64,000 nt of DNA, from the NCBI RefSeq assembly GCF_000374865.1, contig NZ_KB895465.1, positions 43,786-107,785 on the forward strand, written 5' to 3'. Of this stretch, positions 32,862 through 41,592 are shown in pieces. This DNA is from Arthrobacter sp. 135MFCol5.1 (GTDB lineage Bacteria > Actinomycetota > Actinomycetes > Actinomycetales > Micrococcaceae). The notes under the pieces are model-generated. The model was not told the DNA's origin. It ran no database searches and was given only the letters and a program-made list of their open reading frames with translations. Position 1 is the first letter of the stretch; each line of letters opens with the position of its first letter. The position numbers were made by a program, and so were the translations under genes.

Positions 32862-33328
32862 GCGCTAAACTGCGCCTGGTCATCGGAGCCGACGACGCCG
32901 GTTTCGACTACAAGGAAGCCCTCAAGGCCGACCTCGAGGCCTCCGACCTGGTCGAGTCCGTCACCGACGTGGGCGTGGACGCCACCAGCCACACCCCTTA
33001 TCCCTCCGTCGCCATCGCGGCAGCGGAACTCATCGCCGCAGGACAGGCCGACCGCGCGCTGCTGGTCTGCGGAACCGGACTCGGCGTCGCCATCGCAGCG
33101 AACAAGGTCCCGGGGGTCCGCGCGGTGACCGCCCACGACTCCTTCTCGGTTGAACGGTCCGTGCTGAGCAATAACGCCCAGGTCCTGACCTTCGGCCAGC
33201 GCGTCGTCGGACTTGAACTCGCCCGGCGGCTCGCCAGGGAATGGCTCACCTACACCTTCGACGAAACCTCCGCCTCGGCAGAGAAAGTTTCCCTGATTAA
33301 GGACTACGAAGGTGTCACTTCCTGCTAA
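32858..33328 (+). CDS. derI: RpiB/LacAB-type isomerase, probable D-erythrulose-4-phosphate isomerase
   Basis: A 156-residue RpiB-fold isomerase. The start LVIGADDAGFDYKEALKADL has the conserved D pair, the active-site cysteine is in LLVCGTGLGVAIAANKVPGVRAVTAHDSFSVERS, and NNAQVLTFGQRVVG follows. RpiB is ribose-5-phosphate isomerase B. In tetrose pathways the same fold converts D-erythrulose 4-phosphate to D-erythrose 4-phosphate. The position between a DhaK-type kinase and a TIM-like isomerase matches the latter. It overlaps lerK by 4 bases and lerI by 17, so the three are translationally coupled. Confidence 0.82.
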   Translation: MSAKLRLVIGADDAGFDYKEALKADLEASDLVESVTDVGVDATSHTPYPSVAIAAAELIAAGQADRALLVCGTGLGVAIAANKVPGVRAVTAHDSFSVERSVLSNNAQVLTFGQRVVGLELARRLAREWLTYTFDETSASAEKVSLIKDYEGVTSC

Positions 33329-34124
33329 GCCCCGCACCGGACCCACGGCCATTATCGGCGTCAGCCTGAAGATGTACTTCGGCTACGCCCGCTCGGTGGA
33401 CTACTGTCGCGATATCGCATCCATCGCCTTCGCCCACCCCGCGGTGCAAAGCGGCGACATCGAACTCTTCGTCCTGCCCATCCTCCCGGCGCTCCCGGAA
33501 GCGGCACGGATCCTCGGTCCGGCAGGTGCTGCCACCGGAGCGCAGGACGTCTTCTGGGAAGACGAAGGCGCGTTCACCGGCGAAGTCGGCGGCAAAACAG
33601 TAGCTGAACTCGGCGGCCGGTACGCCGAGGTGGGCCACGCTGAACGCCGCCGGATCTTTGACGAGGACCAGCGCGTGATCGGACTGAAGACCGCCGCGGC
33701 CTACCGCAACGGCCTGACCCCCGTCCTGTGCGTCGGGGAACTGCACCGCGGATCCGTTGAGGAAGCCATCGCCCAGTGCACGGCGGAAATCGATGGCATC
33801 CTCAAACGCGCGTCATCGCTGGCAGCGGCCGCCAGGACCATCGTGGCATACGAGCCGCAGTGGGCCATCGGCGCTCCGGAGCCGGCCACGCCCGGGTATA
33901 TCAACGCCGTCATTTCGGGCCTGGACGAGCACCTGCGCAGCCTCCCGGGGCAGGAAGACAGCCGCGTCATCTATGGCGGCAGCGCCGGGCCGGGCCTGAT
34001 CACCCAACTCGGTCCCGCCGTCGCCGGCCTGTTCCTGGGCCGCTTCGCCCATGACCCCACAGCACTGAAGGCCGTCCTTGACGAAGCCGCGGCGCGGCTG
34101 CAAACGATGGCGGTGCCGGCATGA
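33312..34124 (+). CDS. lerI: Triose-phosphate-isomerase-like enzyme, probable L-erythrulose-1-phosphate isomerase
   Basis: A 270-residue TIM-barrel isomerase. IIGVSLKMYFG carries the catalytic lysine, the electrophilic histidine lies in YAEVGHAERRR (about residue 109), the catalytic glutamate in IVAYEPQWAIG (about residue 180), and the phosphate loop in VIYGGSAGPGLI. It is longer at the N-terminus and diverged from glycolytic TpiA, as LerI proteins are. It would convert L-erythrulose 1-phosphate into D-erythrulose 4-phosphate. The GTG 33312 start lies inside the end of derI with AAGGA 9 bases upstream; the stop overlaps the next gene (ATGA). Confidence 0.83.
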   Translation: MSLPAKPRTGPTAIIGVSLKMYFGYARSVDYCRDIASIAFAHPAVQSGDIELFVLPILPALPEAARILGPAGAATGAQDVFWEDEGAFTGEVGGKTVAELGGRYAEVGHAERRRIFDEDQRVIGLKTAAAYRNGLTPVLCVGELHRGSVEEAIAQCTAEIDGILKRASSLAAAARTIVAYEPQWAIGAPEPATPGYINAVISGLDEHLRSLPGQEDSRVIYGGSAGPGLITQLGPAVAGLFLGRFAHDPTALKAVLDEAAARLQTMAVPA

Positions 34125-34921
34125 CCTCACGGATTGGGCTGAGCAGTTACGCCTTCTACTGGCAGCTCTCGGCCAAGGTCTCCCAGCCACTGAGCCTTCA
34201 TGATGTCCTGGAGCGGACCGCGGAGCTGGGCGTGGACCTGTTCCAGGTTTGCGACTACGCACCCCTGGAGGCCATGGCTGACACGGAACTCCGAGCCGTG
34301 CGGGACACCGCGGACAGGCTGGGAATCTCCCTGGAGCTGGGCACCAAGGGCATCCGACCGGACCACCTGCGAAGGTTCCTGCACGTCGCCGGCATCCTCG
34401 GCTCGCCGCTTCTGCGCACCATGGTCAACGCCCCCGGCCACAGCCCCACCACGGAGGAAGCGGTGGCGATCTTCAAGGACGTGCTGCCGGAATTCGAGGA
34501 TGCCGGGGTGAAGATCGCAGTGGAAACCTACGAACAGGTCCCCACCGCCCGCATCCTGGACGTGATCCGCGGCGTGGACAGCCCGTACCTGGGGATCTGC
34601 AGCGACCCCGCCAACACCGTCGCAGCGCTGGAAATGCCCCGCGAGGTCATTGACGCCGTCGCCCCCTACGTCCTGAACATGCACATCAAGGACTTTGCCT
34701 TCAGCCGCAAGGACGGATGGGTGGGCTTCACCTACTCCGGCGCGCCGCTTGGCGAAGGCCTGCTCGACTACGCGTACATGGTCGAAAAAATCCGGCCGCA
34801 CGAAAGAAACATCAACCAGATCGTCGAACACTGGCTGCCCTGGCAGGACACCGAGGCGGACACCATCCGGCTCGAAAACCAGTGGACCCGGCACAGCATC
34901 GAATTCCTAAGGAGCAAGTGA
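34121..34921 (+). CDS. oiaC: Xylose-isomerase-like TIM-barrel protein, probable 3-oxo-isoapionate decarboxylase
   Basis: A 266-residue sugar-phosphate isomerase/epimerase-fold (AP-endonuclease-2 type) protein. Expected metal ligands are visible as VKIAVETYE, GICSDPANT, LNMHIKDF and QIVEHW. In a published D-apionate route a protein of this fold (OiaC) removes CO2 from 3-oxo-isoapionate to give L-erythrulose. Its place between LerI and the ApnO-like dehydrogenase, and the absence of a RuBisCO-like protein or an OiaK-type kinase, favour that role here. The fold alone would also allow an isomerase. The start overlaps lerI by 4 bases; the next gene begins 1 base after its stop. Confidence 0.78.
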   Translation: MTSRIGLSSYAFYWQLSAKVSQPLSLHDVLERTAELGVDLFQVCDYAPLEAMADTELRAVRDTADRLGISLELGTKGIRPDHLRRFLHVAGILGSPLLRTMVNAPGHSPTTEEAVAIFKDVLPEFEDAGVKIAVETYEQVPTARILDVIRGVDSPYLGICSDPANTVAALEMPREVIDAVAPYVLNMHIKDFAFSRKDGWVGFTYSGAPLGEGLLDYAYMVEKIRPHERNINQIVEHWLPWQDTEADTIRLENQWTRHSIEFLRSK

Positions 34922-34922
34922 A

Positions 34923-35783
34923 ATGTCAGCAGAAACTTTGACCGTCGCCGTCATCGGAGCCGGAGGCAAGATGGGGATGCGCGTTTCCCGCAACCTCCAG
35001 AAGTCCGGCCACACCGTCTTCTACAGCGAGAACTCCCCCGCCGGCCAGGAACGCGTCCAGGCCGAAGGCCGCCAGATCACCGCCACGGACGACGCCGTCA
35101 AGGGCGCCGACGTGGTGATCCTCGCCGTCCCCGACACCGTCCTGGGCATCGTCTCCGAAGGTGTGGTGCCGCAGATGAAGGCCGGCGCCATCCTGCTCAC
35201 CCTTGACCCCGCTGCCGCTTACGCGGGCCTGCTGGCCAAGCGCGACGACGTCGTCCAGGCAGTGGCGCACCCGTGCCACCCGTCGGTGTTCCTGGAGCGC
35301 ACCACCAAGGAGGAATGGGCCGACACCTTCGGCGGCGAGGGCGCCCCCCAGAACGTCGTCGCCGCCATCGACGACGACGCGCCGGCAGCCACCCGCGACT
35401 CCGCGGAAGCCGTCATCCGCACCATCTACGCGCCGGTCATCGACGTGCACTGGGTCACCGTCAAGCAGCTTGCCATCCTGGAGCCCACCCTGGTGGAAAC
35501 CGTGGCCTGCATGATCGGTACGCTGCTCAACGAGGCGCTGCACGAGACCGTCCACACGGCCGGCGTGCCGGAGGAGGCGGCCAAGGCCATGTTGTTCGGC
35601 CACGTCCAGATCGCCCTGACCAACGCCCTGCGCGGGTCCAACCCCTTCTCGGAAGCCTGCGAAATCGCCATCCAGTACGGCAAGGACACCATCATCAATG
35701 ACGACTGGAAGAAGATCTTCGACGACTCCGAACTCGACGGCGTCATCGCCAAGATGCTCAAGCTCGAAGCCGTCAAACGCTAG
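34923..35783 (+). CDS. apnO: Phosphogluconate-dehydrogenase-C-type oxidoreductase, probable D-apionate oxidoisomerase
   Basis: A 286-residue NAD-dependent protein. The Rossmann start is VAVIGAGGKMGMRVSRNLQKSGH, with VVILAVPDTVLGIVSEGVVPQMKAGAILLTLDPAA. The C-terminal part (AVAHPCHPSVFLERTTKEEW, LAILEPTLVETVACMIGTLLNEALHETV, GHVQIALTNALRG) is the PGDH_C-type helical domain of D-apionate oxidoisomerase (ApnO). That enzyme oxidises D-apionate while moving a hydroxymethyl group, giving 3-oxo-isoapionate. Combined with the four preceding genes this completes a route from D-apionate to D-erythrose 4-phosphate. It is the last gene of the operon, followed by an imperfect hairpin. Confidence 0.82.
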   Translation: MSAETLTVAVIGAGGKMGMRVSRNLQKSGHTVFYSENSPAGQERVQAEGRQITATDDAVKGADVVILAVPDTVLGIVSEGVVPQMKAGAILLTLDPAAAYAGLLAKRDDVVQAVAHPCHPSVFLERTTKEEWADTFGGEGAPQNVVAAIDDDAPAATRDSAEAVIRTIYAPVIDVHWVTVKQLAILEPTLVETVACMIGTLLNEALHETVHTAGVPEEAAKAMLFGHVQIALTNALRGSNPFSEACEIAIQYGKDTIINDDWKKIFDDSELDGVIAKMLKLEAVKR

Positions 35784-35797
35784 GAATCCCACCCGCA

Positions 35798-35843
35798 CGG
35801 CGGCTGCCACCCCGGTCTTTTCGGCCGGGTGGGCGGCCGCCCG
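35798..35843. terminator. Imperfect hairpin between apnO and lacI
   Basis: Sequence around GGCGGCTGCCACCC pairs with GGGTGGGCGGCCGCC with one bulge and one mismatch, around a loop containing TCTTTT. It separates two convergent genes. Confidence 0.6.
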
Positions 35844-35883
35844 TCGTTTAAATCCTGGACCGGGCCAGGCCCCGGGCTTGCCG

Positions 35884-36924
35884 TCAGTCCGCGGGAGGTG
35901 CAGTGGATTCCCGGACGATCACCTGCGTGGCCAGTTCCACGCGGTGCGAATCCAGGACCTCACCGCGTGCTTGCCGCAGCAGCGACCGCAGGGCAGCCCG
36001 GCCCATCTCCTCCAGCGGTTGGGCCACGGACGTCAACGCCGGCACGGACTCTTCACCCTGGATGGTGCCGTCGAACCCGATGAGGCTGATGTCCCCGGGG
36101 ACCCGGAGGCCGTGGTGTGCAGCTTCGGCCAGAACCCCCAGGGCAATGCTGTCGCTTCCGGCGAAGATGGCCGTGGGGCGGTTTTCGAGGCGGAGCAGTG
36201 CCTTCAGGCCGGCAACTCCGCTGTCCCGGCGGAACCTGCCGCCGGTGACGATGTATTGGGGATCCACGGGCACGCCGTGGGCCGTCAAGGCCGCCATGTA
36301 GCCGTGCAACCGGGCCTGATTGCACTCCGCCCGCTCGATTCCGCCGATGTAGGCAATGCGCCGGTGGCCCAGGTCCAGGAGGTGCTCGGTGGCGGCCTTC
36401 CCCCCGGCCCAGTTCGTGGCACCGATGCTGACCACGTCCGCCGGCGGCGGATTGAGCGGATCGATGACGACGACGGGAATGTGGCGCCGCCGGAAGGCAT
36501 GCAGCTGCGCCTCGCTGAAGGCCGAGGTCACCACGATCATTCCCGCCCTGCCATCGTCGACCATGCGCTGGGCCCGGCGTTCAGCGCTTTGGGCGGAGGG
36601 TGCCGTGGGGCCCGTAACGCTCAGCATGACCTCGACGTCCTCGGCTGCGGCGAAGTTCAGTACTCCCGCCAGGACTTCGGAAGTATAGGCGGATGTGAGG
36701 ACATCCACCACCACTTCGATCACCGTGCCTGTCCTGGTGGCGGTACGCCGCTGCACCGGCGACTGGTATCCGGCTTGTTCAAGTGCCCGGAGGATCCGGG
36801 CCCGGGTATCCGGTGCCACGTCCTCACGGCCGTTGACCACCTTCGAAACCGTGGGAGTCGAAACCCCTGCCTGCAAGGCAACTGCCGCCAGAGTCGCCTT
36901 TTGCGTGCGCTCAGTCCTTACCAA
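35884..36924 (-). CDS. LacI-family regulator of the sugar ABC/ThuA operon
   Basis: A 346-residue LacI/GalR regulator. The DNA-binding part is ATLAAVALQAGVSTPTVSKVVNGREDVAPDTRARILRALEQAGYQSP. The ligand-binding core has VVVDVLTSAYTSEVLAGVL, VVVIDPLNPP, GHRRIAYIGG and IFAGSDSIALGVL, with DISLIGFDGT near the end. The start is TTG 36924 by fit to the family N-terminus, with GGATGG a few bases upstream. It is divergent from the sugar-binding-protein gene. Two matching TCGAAA-NN-TTTCGA palindromes lie over the two promoters, so it should repress both. Confidence 0.88.
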   Translation of the reverse strand: MVRTERTQKATLAAVALQAGVSTPTVSKVVNGREDVAPDTRARILRALEQAGYQSPVQRRTATRTGTVIEVVVDVLTSAYTSEVLAGVLNFAAAEDVEVMLSVTGPTAPSAQSAERRAQRMVDDGRAGMIVVTSAFSEAQLHAFRRRHIPVVVIDPLNPPPADVVSIGATNWAGGKAATEHLLDLGHRRIAYIGGIERAECNQARLHGYMAALTAHGVPVDPQYIVTGGRFRRDSGVAGLKALLRLENRPTAIFAGSDSIALGVLAEAAHHGLRVPGDISLIGFDGTIQGEESVPALTSVAQPLEEMGRAALRSLLRQARGEVLDSHRVELATQVIVRESTAPPAD

Positions 36925-36940
36925 GGGACCATCCCATCCT

Positions 36941-36954
36941 TCGAAACATTTCGA
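36941..36954. promoter_or_regulatory. LacI operator at the regulator's own promoter
   Basis: TCGAAACATTTCGA has perfect 6-bp arms around CA. It lies about 17 bases upstream of the regulator's start and matches the site at 37084-37097. Confidence 0.65.
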
Positions 36955-37062
36955 CTACGGCAATCTTGCACCTAATAACCCGAGGGGTCAATGAAGTCCC
37001 TGTAAGAATGCAAAAAGAGGCTGCGCGTGGCCCTTGACTGTGATGCGGCTCACCGATACATT

Positions 37063-37097
37063 TTGACAACCGACCGCAAGTTTTCGAAATATTTCGA
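37063..37097 (+). promoter_or_regulatory. Promoter and LacI operator of the sugar ABC operon
   Basis: TTGACA (37063-37068) is a perfect -35 box. At -10 distance lies TCGAAATATTTCGA (37084-37097), a perfect 14-bp palindrome whose A/T centre can itself supply the -10. A bound LacI protein would cover the promoter. Confidence 0.7.
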
Positions 37098-37218
37098 GCT
37101 ATTGTCGGTGCGACCATCAACCGAATCGATGTGGGTGATCCGCCTCGGAGCCGAGGCAATGCCTGCTTCATACGTTACCGGGACCCAGCGTTGAGCCCGG
37201 AGGATGAACGGAAACGAC

Positions 37219-38538
37219 ATGACATTTCGAAAGTTGCGTTCGGCAGCCGTGGCAATCACTGCGGCAGGACTGGCAGTCAGCCTCGCCGCCTGCGGTTCTT
37301 CAGGACCGGCAGGTTCCAGCGTCAGCAGCGACTCGGCCAGCATGTGGGGCCTGACCGGCGGCAACCAGCCTGTACTGCAGAAATCGGTGGACGATTGGAA
37401 CCAGGCAAATCCGGACAAGTCGATCAAGCTCGATTTCTTCGCCAACGACGCGTATAAGACGAAGGTCCGCACGGCCATCGGCGCCGGTGAAGGACCCACG
37501 TTCGTCTACGGCTGGGGCGGCGGGGTGCTGAAATCGTACGTCGATGCCAGCCAGGTGGATGACCTGTCCACGTTCGTCAAGGACAACCCGCAGGTCAAGG
37601 ACCGCTACCTTCCATCGGTGCTCAAGAACGGCGAAGTAAACGGCAAGACCTACGCGTTGCCGAACAACAACGTCCAGCCGGTCGTCCTCTACTTCAACAA
37701 AGACGTCTTCGACAAGGTCGGTGCCCAGCCGCCCAAGACCTGGGACGACTTGATGGCCCTGGTGCCGAAGTTCAAGCAGGCCGGCATCGCTCCCTTCTCC
37801 CTGGGCGGCCAATCGAAGTGGCCGGACCTTATGTGGCTCGAGTACCTCGTGGAGCGCATCGGCGGCCCTGAAGTCTTCGCCAATATCGCCGCCAACAAGC
37901 CTGGTGCCTGGTCTGATCCTGCCGTGAAGGAAGCGCTCACGAAGATCCAGGAGCTGGCCGGTGCCGGCGGGTTCATCAACGGCTTCTCTTCAGTGGCTGC
38001 CGACAGCAACGCGGACCAGGCCCTGATGTACACGGGCAAGGCAGCCATGATCCTGCAGGGCGGCTGGATCTACCAGGGCATGAAGAAGGACGCCGCGGAC
38101 TTCGTCAAGAGCGGGAAGCTTGGCTACACCACCTTCCCCACCGTCTCCGGCGGCAAGGGAGACCCGGCGAACGTCGTCGGAAATCCCTCCAACTTCTGGT
38201 CCATTTCAGCCAAGGCGACTGACGCCCAGAAGAAGGCCGCCTTGGACTATGTCAAGGACGGCATGTTCACCGACGCGAATACCGACGCCCTCATCAGTTC
38301 CGGCGCTGTGCCGGTGGTCAAGGGAATTGAAGACAAGCTGGCCGCCTCGCCGGACAAGGATTTCCTGACCTTCGTCTATGGCCTGGCCAAGAACGCCCCC
38401 AGCTTCACGCTCTCCTGGGACCAGGCGCTCAGCCCGGCCCAGGGAGACGCCATGCTGTCGAACCTGGACCAGATCTTCCTGCAGAAGATCAGCCCGGACC
38501 AGTTCATCAGCACCATGAACGCCACGATAGGAAAGTAA
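37219..38538 (+). CDS. Sugar ABC transporter substrate-binding lipoprotein
   Basis: A family-1 extracellular solute-binding protein of about 439 residues. It starts with a lipoprotein signal (MTFRKLRSAAVAITAAG..., lipobox SLAAC with the cysteine at residue 25). The mature part includes GPTFVYGWGGGVLKSYVD, KTYALPNNNVQPVVLYFNKDVFDK, PKTWDDLMALVPKFKQAGIAPFSLGG and GKAAMILQGGWIYQG, all usual for maltose/disaccharide binders of the MalE-like CUT1 group. Two ATG codons are possible (37204, directly after GGAGG, and 37219); I took the second because spacing is better and the signal peptide is normal. It heads an operon with two CUT1 permeases; the ATPase is not encoded here and is probably a shared MsiK-type protein. 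Confidence 0.88.
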   Translation: MTFRKLRSAAVAITAAGLAVSLAACGSSGPAGSSVSSDSASMWGLTGGNQPVLQKSVDDWNQANPDKSIKLDFFANDAYKTKVRTAIGAGEGPTFVYGWGGGVLKSYVDASQVDDLSTFVKDNPQVKDRYLPSVLKNGEVNGKTYALPNNNVQPVVLYFNKDVFDKVGAQPPKTWDDLMALVPKFKQAGIAPFSLGGQSKWPDLMWLEYLVERIGGPEVFANIAANKPGAWSDPAVKEALTKIQELAGAGGFINGFSSVAADSNADQALMYTGKAAMILQGGWIYQGMKKDAADFVKSGKLGYTTFPTVSGGKGDPANVVGNPSNFWSISAKATDAQKKAALDYVKDGMFTDANTDALISSGAVPVVKGIEDKLAASPDKDFLTFVYGLAKNAPSFTLSWDQALSPAQGDAMLSNLDQIFLQKISPDQFISTMNATIGK

Positions 38539-38544
38539 GCGGCC

Positions 38545-39447
38545 ATGGCGGTTCTTGGTTCTACCAACCGGGGGGTCCGTGACTCGGGCCCCTCGGGGTG
38601 GCTCGCGGTCCCGGCGCTGGTCTTCTTCCTCGCCTTTGCCGTCATCCCGCTGATCGGCGTTGTCTTCCTCAGCTTCACAAGCTGGAACGGACTGGGCGAG
38701 ATCAAGCTGCAGGGCCTGGCCAGCTGGACGACGGTACTGACCGATCCGGTAACGGGCAACGCGCTGGTCGTGACTGCCAAAGTCATGTTCTTCTCGTTCA
38801 TCGTCCAGGCCCCCGTCAGCCTGCTGCTGGGGGTCTTCACCGCCGGCGGCCAAAAGTACCGGGCGGCCCTTGCCGTCCTCTACTTCCTGCCATTGCTGCT
38901 GTCGTCCGCGGCCGTTGCCATCGCCTTCAAAGCCCTGCTCGATCCCAACTTCGGCCTGGGCCCCGGATTCAACCTGCCCATCCTCGCCCAAGACTGGCTG
39001 GGCAACTCGGATCTGGTCCTCTTCGTGGTCGTCTTCGTTATTGCCTGGCAGTTTGTCCCGTTCCACACACTGATCTACCAAGGCGGCGTGCGCCAGATCC
39101 CGGCCTCGCTCTATGAGGCAGCTGAAATCGACGGCGCAGGCCGGTTGCGCCAGTTCTGGAACATCACCCTGCCGCAGCTGAAGTACACCATCATCACCTC
39201 CTCCACCCTGATGGTGGTGGGCAGCCTGGCCTACTTCGACCTGATCTTCGTGCTGACCGGCGGCGGACCGGGCTACAGCACCCGGCTCCTTCCGCTGCAT
39301 ATGTACCTCACCGGCTTCAAGGCCAATGACATGGGCGCGGCGAGCGCCCTCGGCGTCATGCTGATCGTCATCGGCCTGGGACTGGCGCTCCTGCTCCAGC
39401 GCCTGGGCGGAAAGAACCGCAACGCGAGCCAATTGGAAGGTGCCTGA
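38545..39447 (+). CDS. Sugar ABC transporter permease (MalF-like)
   Basis: A 300-residue CUT1 permease with six hydrophobic segments. Marks are GWLAVPALVFFLAFAVIPLIGVVFLSF at the N-terminus, PVSLLLGVFTAGGQKYRAALAVLYFLPLLLSSAAVAIAFKALLDP, and the EAA loop IPASLYEAAEIDGAGRLRQFWNITLPQLK that contacts the ATPase. It lies 6 bases after the binding-protein gene. Its TGA stop overlaps the ATG of the next permease (ATGA). Confidence 0.92.
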   Translation: MAVLGSTNRGVRDSGPSGWLAVPALVFFLAFAVIPLIGVVFLSFTSWNGLGEIKLQGLASWTTVLTDPVTGNALVVTAKVMFFSFIVQAPVSLLLGVFTAGGQKYRAALAVLYFLPLLLSSAAVAIAFKALLDPNFGLGPGFNLPILAQDWLGNSDLVLFVVVFVIAWQFVPFHTLIYQGGVRQIPASLYEAAEIDGAGRLRQFWNITLPQLKYTIITSSTLMVVGSLAYFDLIFVLTGGGPGYSTRLLPLHMYLTGFKANDMGAASALGVMLIVIGLGLALLLQRLGGKNRNASQLEGA

Positions 39448-40352
39448 TGGCGTCCACGACACAACTCCCGATTCCCCCTTCGCCGGCCACCCGAACCATC
39501 GCGGAAAAACCAGCTGTCAGGTCCAAGGGGCCAGGCCGGATGCGGCCGAACCTCCTGGGCGGCTTGGGCGGCTGGCTTTGGCTCGCCGTCATCATCGTGC
39601 CCATCTATTACGTGGTGATCACCAGCTTCAAGAACCAGGCGGGGTTCTTCACGTCCAACCCGATGCTGCCGGCAACGGAACCTACGCTGGATAACTACAA
39701 GCTGGTGCTGGACAACAACTTCGCCAGGTACTTCGCCAACAGCCTGATCGTCACGCTGGGCACGGTGCTGCCGGCGCTGCTGGTCTCCTTCATGGCCGCG
39801 TACGCCATCGTCCGCGGACGGGGAAAGTTCCTGAGCCTGACGAACAACCTTTTCCTCCTGGGCCTGGCCATCCCGCTGCACGCCACGATCATCCCCATCT
39901 ACTGGATGATCACCAAGGCCCACATGTACGACACGTTGCTGGCGCTGATCCTGCCGTCCGTGGCCTTTGCCATCCCGGTCAGCGTCCTCATCCTCTCCAA
40001 CTTCATGCGGGACGTCCCCAATGAGCTGTTTGAGTCGATGCGTCTGGATGGTTGCTCGGACTGGGCCATGATGTGGCGGCTTGCGCTTCCCATGACCAAG
40101 CCCGCCGTCATCACCGTGGGCATCTACAACGCCCTCCACGTCTGGAATGGCTTCCTCTTCCCACTGATCCTGACGCAGAGTCCCGCCACCAGGGTGCTGC
40201 CCCTGTCGCTGTGGACCTTCCAAGGCGAGTTCAGCGTGAACATCCCCGCCATTCTTGCCTCCGTCGTGCTGGCCACCCTTCCACTCCTCGTGGTGTACGT
40301 CATCGCCCGCCGGCAGCTGCTCAGCGGCCTGACCGCCGGCTTCAGCAAGTAG
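39447..40352 (+). CDS. Sugar ABC transporter permease (MalG-like)
   Basis: A 301-residue CUT1 permease. After a proline-rich cytosolic N-terminus come six hydrophobic segments. IIVPIYYVVITSFKNQAGFFTSNPMLPATEPTLDNYK is typical of the MalG group, and the EAA loop is VPNELFESMRLDGCSDWAMMWRLALPMTKPAVITVG. It forms the channel with the MalF-like partner. It ends 14 bases before the first oxidoreductase gene. Confidence 0.92.
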   Translation: MASTTQLPIPPSPATRTIAEKPAVRSKGPGRMRPNLLGGLGGWLWLAVIIVPIYYVVITSFKNQAGFFTSNPMLPATEPTLDNYKLVLDNNFARYFANSLIVTLGTVLPALLVSFMAAYAIVRGRGKFLSLTNNLFLLGLAIPLHATIIPIYWMITKAHMYDTLLALILPSVAFAIPVSVLILSNFMRDVPNELFESMRLDGCSDWAMMWRLALPMTKPAVITVGIYNALHVWNGFLFPLILTQSPATRVLPLSLWTFQGEFSVNIPAILASVVLATLPLLVVYVIARRQLLSGLTAGFSK

Positions 40353-40366
40353 AAAGGACCGATGCC

Positions 40367-41557
40367 ATGAGCATCGCCAAACCCCTCCGGGTGGGCATGG
40401 TGGGCTACGCCTTCATGGGTGCCGCCCACTCCCACGCCTGGCGCACCGCGCCACGGTTCTTCGACCTGCCGCTGCAGCCACAGCTCACCGCAGTGGCCGG
40501 GCGGAATGCCAACGGCGTCCAGGCGGCCGCAGACAAGCTGGGCTGGGACTCCGTGGAGACCGACTGGCGGCGCCTGATCGAACGCGACGACATCGACCTC
40601 ATCGACATCTGCACGCCCGGCAACACCCACGCGGAGATCGCCATCGCGGCCCTCGAAGCCGGCAAGCACGTGCTGTGCGAAAAGCCGCTGGCCAACTCCG
40701 TGGAAGAAGCCGAACGAATGACACTGGCCGCGGAGACTGCCGCGAAGCACGGCGTCCTCTCCATGTGCGGCTTCAGCTACCGACGCACCCCGGCCCTGGC
40801 ACTGGCCAAGCGCTTCGTGGAGCAGGGACGGATCGGCGACCTCCGGCACGTCCGGGCCCAATACCTGCAGGACTGGCTCGCCGACGCCAACGCCCCCATG
40901 ACCTGGCGGCTGGACAAGGCCAAGTCCGGATCCGGGTCCCTGGGCGACATCGGTGCGCACAGCATCGACGCCGCCCAGTGGGTCACGGGGCAAAACATCA
41001 GCGGGGTCTCGGCACTGCTGGAAACCTTCGTCCCCGAACGTCCGCTGGCAGGCGACCTGGTGGGCCTGGGCGGCCACGGCGACGTCAGCAGCGAGGCCCC
41101 GCGCGGGAGTGTCACCGTCGATGATGCGGCCATCTTCAGCGCAAGGTTCGACGGCGGCGCCTCCGCGGGCGCGATCGGCGTGTTTGAAGCTACGCGGTAC
41201 GCCCTGGGCCGGAAGAACGCCATGCGGCTGGAGATCAACGGCACCAAAGGTTCCCTCGCCTTTGACTTCGAGGAGATGAACGTCCTCTCCTTCTACGACG
41301 CGGCTGAATCGCCCGACGCAGGATTCCGCCGGATCTTCGTCACCGAGCCCGAGCACCCGTACGTCGGAAACTGGTGGCCCACCGGGCACGGCCTCGGGTA
41401 CGAACACGGCTTCACCCACCAGGTGGTGGACCTCGTCACCGCCATCGGCGAAGGCCGGCAGCCTGAACCGTCCTTCGCGGATGCCCTGCAGGTACAGCGG
41501 GTCCTTGCTGCCGTGGAGTCCAGCGCCGCGAATTCGAGCCAATGGCAAAAAGTCTGA
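40367..41557 (+). CDS. Gfo/Idh/MocA-family oxidoreductase 1 of the ThuA cluster
   Basis: A 396-residue NAD(P)-dependent sugar oxidoreductase. RVGMVGYAFMGAAHSHAWRTAPRFF is the cofactor site, with DIDLIDICTPGNTHAEIAIAALEAGKHVLCEKPLANS carrying the EKP lysine. The catalytic-type region SGSGSLGDIGAHSIDAAQWVTG has D and H residues. Enzymes of this subgroup oxidise C3 or C2 hydroxyls of glycosides or inositols. ATG 40367 follows AAAGGA; a nearer ATG is out of frame. It is coupled to the sugar importer, suggesting that the imported sugar is oxidised without prior phosphorylation. Confidence 0.88.
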   Translation: MSIAKPLRVGMVGYAFMGAAHSHAWRTAPRFFDLPLQPQLTAVAGRNANGVQAAADKLGWDSVETDWRRLIERDDIDLIDICTPGNTHAEIAIAALEAGKHVLCEKPLANSVEEAERMTLAAETAAKHGVLSMCGFSYRRTPALALAKRFVEQGRIGDLRHVRAQYLQDWLADANAPMTWRLDKAKSGSGSLGDIGAHSIDAAQWVTGQNISGVSALLETFVPERPLAGDLVGLGGHGDVSSEAPRGSVTVDDAAIFSARFDGGASAGAIGVFEATRYALGRKNAMRLEINGTKGSLAFDFEEMNVLSFYDAAESPDAGFRRIFVTEPEHPYVGNWWPTGHGLGYEHGFTHQVVDLVTAIGEGRQPEPSFADALQVQRVLAAVESSAANSSQWQKV

Positions 41558-41592
41558 GCGATCCACAGCTCCAAGAACCCAAGGAACACCCA

